Source: JACXVD01 sp047975785
GTDB taxonomy: Bacteria; Pseudomonadota; Alphaproteobacteria; Sphingomonadales; Sphingomonadaceae
NCBI GenBank assembly: GCA_047975785.1
Contig: JBKEEC010000044.1
Span: 1-5,345 of the forward strand
Length of the DNA: 5,345 nt
Reading direction: 5' to 3'
Numbering within the stretch: position 1 is the stretch's first letter; every line of letters starts with the position of its first letter. Below the pieces are notes generated by a model. It saw only the letters and a list, made by a program, of their open reading frames with translations. It did not search any database and had not been told where the DNA came from. The position numbers were made by a program, and so were the translations under genes. Shown piece by piece: positions 1-4,247 of the stretch.

Positions 1-548
1 GGGCGCCAGGTCCAGCTTGAACGCCAGCGCCGCACACCGCCTTGTGTTTCCCACTGCCCCCATCCGGCATAGCGCGGGCTGTCATCCACCTGCCATACGG
101 TTTGCGACCAGCGCCCGTGGCGCATTTTTTCAGGCACATTGTCCCATTTCCACGTGCCGGTGTCGGCATAGGCAAGGATACGGGCAGGCTCATATTCCCA
201 ATCTTGCCGCCAGTGCTTGATAACGTGGGTCTTGCCTTCATGCTCCACCACAAGAAGATGCTGAAGCATGATTTTGCGGCCGGTATCCTCGATCACACGC
301 ACCGATTCATGGCCGCCGGAAACCTTTGCGTCCAATGGCTCATAACCCTCCATCCAGGGGGTAGATTCCTGCATGTCGAAGCGAACCTTGAAATTGCCGG
401 CCATGGCCAGAATATCTGCCCGGTCCGCCTCAAAAGCAGCCTGTTCTTCTACTGCGGGCCTCTCGGCAATTGGCGGGTGGGCAAGCGCGGGAGGGGTCGC
501 AAGAGCAAAGGCAAGCGCAAGCCCGCCAAAGCGATAGATGGATTTCAT
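1..548 (-). CDS. DUF6607 family secreted protein, 3' end beyond window
   Basis: The frame opens with ATG at 548 and stays open to the window edge, giving 182 complete codons; the C-terminal part is missing. A GAGGA ribosome binding site lies at 558-562, about 9 bases before the start. Residues 1-23 form a signal peptide (MKSIYRFGG, then a hydrophobic run ending in PALA before HPP), so the product is exported. The segment KHWRQDW at 111-117, preceded by HVI and followed by EYE, and VDDSPRY at 154-160 are what I recall as hallmarks of DUF6607, a family of unknown function often encoded next to TonB-dependent receptors. The gene starts 29 bp after the receptor stop, so the two are probably cotranscribed. 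A periplasmic or envelope role in iron or heme uptake is inferred from context only. Family assignment is fairly confident; function is not known. Confidence 0.85.
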   Translation of the reverse strand, partial: MKSIYRFGGLALAFALATPPALAHPPIAERPAVEEQAAFEADRADILAMAGNFKVRFDMQESTPWMEGYEPLDAKVSGGHESVRVIEDTGRKIMLQHLLVVEHEGKTHVIKHWRQDWEYEPARILAYADTGTWKWDNVPEKMRHGRWSQTVWQVDDSPRYAGWGQWETQGGVRRWRSSWTWR

Positions 549-557
549 TGTGGATGA

Positions 558-562
558 TCCTC
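558..562 (-). promoter_or_regulatory. Ribosome binding site of the DUF6607 gene
   Basis: GAGGA on the minus strand, 9 bases before the ATG at 548. It sits inside the 29-bp gap after the receptor stop codon, so the second gene has its own translation start although it has no room for a separate promoter. Confidence 0.6.
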
Positions 563-577
563 GAAATGTATGAATTT

Positions 578-2908
578 TCAAAAAGCGTAGCTGAGCGAGA
601 CGCTCGCGTTGCGGCCGGGCCTGGTATAGGCATCGGTAACGGCCGAGGTGGCGGAAAGCCCGCGCACATCGCTCCAGTAAGCATATTTTTCATCGGTGAT
701 GTTGAAGATGCCGGCGCGCAGTGTCAGCGGTTTGACCGGACGCCAGAATGCGGTGAGGTCCAGAATGGTGAAGGATCCGGGCCGGTAGCAATCCGTCGGC
801 CGTCCGAAATCGTCGCTGCAAACGCCGGCGGATCGGCCTGATTCCTTTTGCGCGTTGTGCGTCATGATCAGTTCGCCGCCGAAACGGTTCTGCCGGTCAC
901 GATAGCCGAGCCCCATGACCAGAGAGAGCGGGTTGATCGACGCCAACGGCGACCTGCCACCGCCGGGGTGAAGCTCATCCCCCTTTGCATAAGCCGCCGC
1001 CAAACGGCCGGTAATCCCGGCATCGGATCGGAAATCCGCCTTGCCCTCCAGCCCTTTGATCTTGACCCGGCCGACATTGATCCATTTGTATACCGCCGGA
1101 TCCACCGACGTGAACGAACCACTGACAACCTGCTGATCGATGAAGTCTTTGTAATCAGCATGAAACGCGGTGATGGAAAGGCCCAGGTTGCGACTGGTCA
1201 GCCGTATGCCGCCCTCCCAGCTTTCGCTGCGCTCCGGGCCAAGATCGGGGTTTGGTTCGGATGTATAGCCAAAGGCCAGATTTTCAAAAAAATTGTTAAC
1301 CTGGCTGGGCGTGGGGGCACGGAACCCTTGCGCATAATTGGCAAACAGGCGGATGTTTTCTCCCAGTTTTGCCACCGCGCCAATCTTGGGCGAAAGGCGT
1401 GAATCGCTTTGCCCTTTTGCCACAAAGCCGGGAAGAAGCGGATCGTTTTTCGGATCAAGATCATAAAAATCGAGCCGCAAGGCCGGGTAAAGAATCAGAT
1501 TTCCGCCAATCAGGCTAATCTCATCTCCGGCGAACACGCCGCCCAGCATGAAATCAGTCACAGGAAACGCACGCGCAGGAAATGTTTCCAGCGTTGGCGG
1601 TTCAACACCGTCACGCAAGCCCTTCTGCCGGGTCCAGCTGATATCGCCGCCAAAGTTCAGACGATGGCCGATGGCGCCAGTGGCAAAATCACTGCGCGCC
1701 TCGGCGGCAAGGCCAAACACCCGGTTTTCAAAGGTGTTCAGCCGTTCCCTGTCAGGGCGCGGGGTCGCGCTGACGGGAGAACGATCTTCATCGGTAAACT
1801 GGATATCCTTGCCCTGCTGCCAATATGCGGCAAGGCTGGCATAATCGATTGCGCCATCGCCCTGCCATGTCCAGTCCAGCGAGATGCGCTTGCGCTCTGA
1901 CGTATCGCGCGCAGTCAGATCATCGACAATCCAGCTGGGGAACGGGCCGAACAGGAAAGCCGGCCCTTGCCCCGAAAGGATATCGGTCGACAAGCGTGAT
2001 TTCAGATATTCGCCCGTCAGGCGGGCGCGGTGCCCACCGTTTGACCATACAATCTTGCCCAGCAGGGCATCAGATTTTCCATCTTGTGGGTTGGGCTTCG
2101 TGCGGGCAGCACCGATGCCGCCCACCTTGCCCTTGTTATCCAGCTCCTGAAAATCACGCCGGGTATAAGCCAGCATGGCCGACCAGTTATTGCTGAACTT
2201 CCCTGCCAGCGCGGCGGTTTCGGCAAACTCCTGATCGGATGAGGAATATTGCGAGCGGGCAAATCCGCCATAACTCTTACCCTCGTCGATCAGGTCAGCC
2301 GGGTCTGATGTGGTAAAGCTGACTACACCCGCCAGCCCGTCGCTGCCATAAAGGGCGGAAGCCGGGCCGCGCAGGATTTCAACCGATTTGACCAGACCAA
2401 CATCGGTGTAGCCACCGCGCCCCGCATCCTGTGCCCCGAATGAGAACCCTTGCGGCGAGCGGATACCATCAACCTGGATAAGCACGCGGTTGCCGCCAAT
2501 GCCGCGGATGTTGAAGTCCTCGTTCCCCGCGCGGCCGGTGGCGGCCAACGCAGCTCCAAAACGTGCAGGTGCCCGGCGAACCGAAACGCCCGGCTCAAAT
2601 CGAACCAGATCCTTGATGTCCGTTGCCATCTGGTCAGCGATATCCTCTGCGGTGATCACCGTTACCGTTACCGGCGCGTCATCCACCTTGATCGGGGTGC
2701 GTGTTGCGGTGACGGTGATGGAATTAAGCCGATTCACCCAGAACAACCCGTCATTGTCCTGCGCCAAGGCAGGTGCGACCGGGAACAACGAGCCAGCACA
2801 GGTAAATACGACGTAGCTGGATAGCGGCAGGCGCCGTCGCCGAGGCTTTTTCTCCATCTCATATGCGTTGCTCCCCCGCGACCCTGATATAAAACTCATA
2901 AACTTCAT
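578..2908 (-). CDS. TonB-dependent receptor, hemoglobin/transferrin/lactoferrin receptor class
   Basis: A 776-residue outer-membrane beta-barrel transporter that would take up an iron compound using TonB-ExbBD energy. In order: a basic n-region (KKPRRRR, 20-26), a hydrophobic signal segment ending APALA before QDND (cleavage near 49), a TonB-box-like SITVTATRTP (63-72), a plug domain with DFNIRGIGGNRVLIQVDGIR (131-150) and EILRGPASALYGSDGLAGVV (177-196), then the barrel. FRAP (529-532) and NPDL (553-556), and NITDEKYAYWSDVRG (736-750), are typical of the heme/hemoglobin receptor class. The last residue is Phe, as usual for barrel assembly. Cys697 and Cys707 may form a loop disulfide. There is no His between FRAP and NPDL and none in the plug, so heme as substrate is uncertain. 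The start is ambiguous: ATG 2908 has AGAGGGA directly upstream, but Met4 (2899) or Met18 (2857) would give a more usual signal peptide. Likely iron-repressed through the dyad at 2919-2943. Confidence 0.93.
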   Translation of the reverse strand: MKFMSFISGSRGSNAYEMEKKPRRRRLPLSSYVVFTCAGSLFPVAPALAQDNDGLFWVNRLNSITVTATRTPIKVDDAPVTVTVITAEDIADQMATDIKDLVRFEPGVSVRRAPARFGAALAATGRAGNEDFNIRGIGGNRVLIQVDGIRSPQGFSFGAQDAGRGGYTDVGLVKSVEILRGPASALYGSDGLAGVVSFTTSDPADLIDEGKSYGGFARSQYSSSDQEFAETAALAGKFSNNWSAMLAYTRRDFQELDNKGKVGGIGAARTKPNPQDGKSDALLGKIVWSNGGHRARLTGEYLKSRLSTDILSGQGPAFLFGPFPSWIVDDLTARDTSERKRISLDWTWQGDGAIDYASLAAYWQQGKDIQFTDEDRSPVSATPRPDRERLNTFENRVFGLAAEARSDFATGAIGHRLNFGGDISWTRQKGLRDGVEPPTLETFPARAFPVTDFMLGGVFAGDEISLIGGNLILYPALRLDFYDLDPKNDPLLPGFVAKGQSDSRLSPKIGAVAKLGENIRLFANYAQGFRAPTPSQVNNFFENLAFGYTSEPNPDLGPERSESWEGGIRLTSRNLGLSITAFHADYKDFIDQQVVSGSFTSVDPAVYKWINVGRVKIKGLEGKADFRSDAGITGRLAAAYAKGDELHPGGGRSPLASINPLSLVMGLGYRDRQNRFGGELIMTHNAQKESGRSAGVCSDDFGRPTDCYRPGSFTILDLTAFWRPVKPLTLRAGIFNITDEKYAYWSDVRGLSATSAVTDAYTRPGRNASVSLSYAF

Positions 2909-2918
2909 TTTCCCTCTT

Positions 2919-2943
2919 GCTATTGATTGTGATTCGCAATAGC
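2919..2943 (-). promoter_or_regulatory. Fur-like iron-responsive operator upstream of the receptor
   Basis: GCTATTG (2919-2925) and CAATAGC (2937-2943) form a perfect 7-bp inverted repeat with an 11-base spacer. Centred on the same base, the minus-strand 15-mer at 2924-2938 (TGCGAATCACAATCA) matches 10 of 14 arm positions of the 7-1-7 Fur consensus TGATAAT-N-ATTATCA. Read on the plus strand, the same bases are also one mismatch from the RirA-type TGA-N9-TCA. The site ends about 10 bp from ATG 2908, which suits repression. Which regulator binds is inference; Fur is the more likely one in a sphingomonad. A TTGACA at 2970-2975 (minus strand) lies upstream, but I see no good -10 at normal spacing from it. 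Confidence 0.6.
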
Positions 2944-3104
2944 TAGCGTGTTGCAGCCTGCTTCCATTCTGTCAAGCATCGCTGCGTGGTTTGGTCGAAA
3001 GCCTTGTGTCGGCCATTTCTCCCTACCTTGGGCCGGGATACTTGGTGTTTCCCGGCCCTGTTTTGGGAAATCATCCGGGCGGATGGAGAAAGGGATTGAC
3101 GGAA
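2944..3104. other. Divergent intergenic region
   Basis: This holds the upstream parts of the promoters of the receptor operon (minus strand) and the small-gene pair (plus strand). The plus-strand frame of the next gene is open back to a TTG at 2991, but the bases there show no ribosome binding site and the translation (SPYLGPGYLVFPGPVLG) does not look like a natural N-terminus. I see no RNA gene or convincing -35/-10 pair for the plus strand. Confidence 0.4.
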
Positions 3105-3587
3105 ATGCCAGACAAATTTGCCAGAGCCGATGGCATTGCGGACAGAATGATAGTCCGGTTGTTTCGCCTGTGGTCTGCCCTCACTGAGAGGGAGGAGGAA
3201 TATCTCCCCGCCATGTATGAGCTGGCATCAAGCCTGCACGTTCGCGATGAATTGCCTGTCTGCTGTGCAAGCCTTTTTGAACTTGTCGAGGGACATCTGG
3301 GCCGCAGGCTGGTCCGTGAATGTTGCTGTAGCCAGAAATTTTCTCCTGATGAGCAGGCTCTGCTGGGGGTGGTTCGATTTTGCTCGGCCATGAACGCTCC
3401 TTACACGACAAGGGATATTCCGCACGGGCTGCCAGGAGCGATAGTCTGGGCTGCCATCTCGGTGCGTGAGGCGCTAGATTTGGGTGAGGAGCCACTTGCT
3501 ACAGGACGGGGATCCCGCCCCGTCCGGGCAAAAGTGTGTCCTTTCAACATTGTTTCATCCCGTCAGGGAGTGCATCATGGCTTTTGA
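3105..3587 (+). CDS. Small protein of unknown function, possibly DUF6628-like (first of a pair)
   Basis: A 160-residue soluble protein with no signal peptide or clear membrane segment. I chose ATG 3105 because AAAGGG lies about 10 bases upstream and the product then starts MPDKFARADG; a TTG at 3096 or 2991 is possible. The N-terminal half looks helical (DRMIVRLFRLWSALTEREEE, 13-32). A striking CCC at 73-75 is followed by SQKFSPDEQALL (76-87), with further Cys at 53, 54, 93 and 145. The C-x-x-K-F-S-x-D-E block resembles what I recall of DUF6628, a sphingomonad family around 140 aa with a CCC-P-x-[MF]-[ST]-x-D-E motif; this is from memory and uncertain. The downstream gene has the same block at the same relative place. 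The last 30 residues (from about 131) look like a loose tail and span a strong stem-loop. The stop lies 11 bp inside the next gene, suggesting translational coupling. No function can be given. Confidence 0.7.
   Translation: MPDKFARADGIADRMIVRLFRLWSALTEREEEYLPAMYELASSLHVRDELPVCCASLFELVEGHLGRRLVRECCCSQKFSPDEQALLGVVRFCSAMNAPYTTRDIPHGLPGAIVWAAISVREALDLGEEPLATGRGSRPVRAKVCPFNIVSSRQGVHHGF
3504..3525 (+). other. GC-rich stem-loop at the junction of the two small genes
   Basis: GGACGGGG (3504-3511) and CCCCGTCC (3518-3525) are perfectly complementary with a 6-base loop (ATCCCG). The overlapping palindrome GGGATCCC (3509-3516) is an alternative pairing. It lies in the last 30 codons of the first small gene and 40 bases before the ribosome binding site of the second. 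No T-run follows, so it is not a standard terminator; it could be an attenuator, a pause site or an mRNA stability element. Structure is seen; role is inferred. Confidence 0.5.
3565..3570 (+). promoter_or_regulatory. Ribosome binding site of the second small gene
   Basis: AGGGAG followed by 6 bases and ATG at 3577. It fixes the start of the second small gene; the frame upstream of it, open to about 3484, crosses the stem-loop and is not needed. The site lies within the coding sequence of the first gene. Confidence 0.65.
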
Positions 3588-3990
3588 GATGGAGACGTTC
3601 ACCAGCACTCCGGATATTCGTATGGTGTCGCCGGTTCACGCACGGATCGTCAATGCGCTGCGCTATACGCATGTTGCCCGCGCCAGCAGGAGCTATTGCC
3701 ATGACACACTGGCGCGCAGTCTCGGCAATGCTGGCGCGGCGTGGGGTTTTCATGTGTTCCTGGACGAAGTATTTCGCGCCTGGCCCGATCCAATCGCGCT
3801 CAATCCGCCGTGCCAGCCCCGCTTCAGTTACGATGAGATGCTGCTTGTCGACCTGTCAACGGCAGCCGCCCGAAATGATCGGGCCAGTTTTGACAAATTT
3901 TGTGAAGATATGATCGGCAAAAGTGGCCGCAATGCCATATGGCACGCTGCGCGTCGTTATATGCGTTATCTTGTCGCCCTGGTGGAGTGA
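3577..3990 (+). CDS. Small protein of unknown function, paralogue-like (second of a pair)
   Basis: A 137-residue protein without signal peptide or membrane segment, starting at ATG 3577 behind AGGGAG (3565-3570) and overlapping the end of the upstream gene by 11 bp. Its middle aligns by eye with the upstream product: LARSLGNAG (45-53) matches LASSLHVRD, FLDEVFRAW (61-69) matches LFELVEGHL, and CQPRFSYDEMLL (79-90) matches CSQKFSPDEQAL. Only one of the three clustered cysteines of the upstream protein is kept (Cys79); the other two positions are Pro. The C-terminus is helical and basic (GRNAIWHAARRYMRYLV, 117-133). The pair looks like an old tandem duplication within one family, possibly DUF6628. 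The function is unknown; a complex of the two products is a possibility suggested only by the overlap and similarity. Confidence 0.75.
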   Translation: MAFEMETFTSTPDIRMVSPVHARIVNALRYTHVARASRSYCHDTLARSLGNAGAAWGFHVFLDEVFRAWPDPIALNPPCQPRFSYDEMLLVDLSTAAARNDRASFDKFCEDMIGKSGRNAIWHAARRYMRYLVALVE

Positions 3991-4032
3991 TCAGGAAGAA
4001 GACTGGATCACGCACACGATTATAGAGTGTGA

Positions 4033-4061
4033 TGACAAAAAATGGGCGCCTGTTTTTGTCA
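4033..4061. repeat. Perfect 9-bp inverted repeat with GGCGCC core
   Basis: TGACAAAAA (4033-4041) and TTTTTGTCA (4053-4061) are exact inverted copies around an 11-base spacer containing GGCGCC (4045-4050). It starts 43 bp after the stop of the second small gene. The stem is A/T-rich and the T-run is inside it, so it would be an atypical terminator; an operator-like protein site is the other reading. Repeat is seen; role is undecided. Confidence 0.5.
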
Positions 4062-4185
4062 AAAAATCGCATGACAACAAAAGTATAAAGGGCGGGATAT
4101 GATCCTGTCATATGTCACCCCGCTCTGGTGGCGGCGCGACATTGCATTATCGCCTGCGTGACGTGTTGAAATTCAATTGGGCAGA

Positions 4186-4223
4186 GGGAAAGAATAAGGG
4201 CACGCCTCTTGCGAGACGCGCCC
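4186..4223 (-). terminator. Rho-independent terminator of the Ser-rich gene
   Basis: In minus-strand RNA, an 11-bp stem (GGGCGCGUCUC with GAGGCGUGCCC, two G-U pairs; 4198-4208 and 4213-4223) closes a GCAA tetraloop and is followed by UUAUUCUUUCCC (4186-4197). It begins 24 bases past the stop at 4248, which is where a terminator for that gene should be. Confidence 0.75.
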
Positions 4224-4247
4224 CCGTTTTACGCCCGAAAGCCTGGG

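Larger units (their letters stand above)
3991..4247. other. Convergent intergenic region with dyads and TGACA/TGTCA cluster
   Basis: This lies between the end of the small-gene pair and the end of the Ser-rich gene. I see no convincing gene. It holds a 29-bp dyad (4033-4061), TGACA/TGTCA pentamers at 4033, 4057, 4072, 4106 and 4113, a second imperfect hairpin (ATATGA 4097-4102 with TCATAT 4108-4113, flanked by GCGGG 4092-4096 and CCCGC 4119-4123), and a terminator at 4186-4223. The stretch 4000-4090 is clearly more AT-rich than its surroundings. Confidence 0.5.

Noticed and set aside
42..557. Plus-strand open frame of 171 codons at the left edge
   Set aside because: Antisense to the DUF6607 gene, which has a signal peptide, ribosome binding site and family motifs; the plus-strand product has no recognisable features.
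848..1900. Plus-strand open frames (184 and 163 codons) inside the receptor gene
   Set aside because: Antisense shadows of a clearly coding 776-codon receptor gene.
2947..2975. Sigma-70 promoter for the receptor based on TTGACA at 2970-2975 (minus strand)
   Set aside because: The hexamer at 17-base spacing is AACACG, a poor -10; not called as a feature.
2991..3104. N-terminal extension of the first small gene from TTG 2991
   Set aside because: No ribosome binding site, Pro/Gly-rich translation unlike the rest, and a better start with Shine-Dalgarno at 3105.
4013..4031. CACAC/GTGTG hairpin after the second small gene
   Set aside because: Only 5 bp with a 9-base loop and no T-run; too weak to call a terminator.
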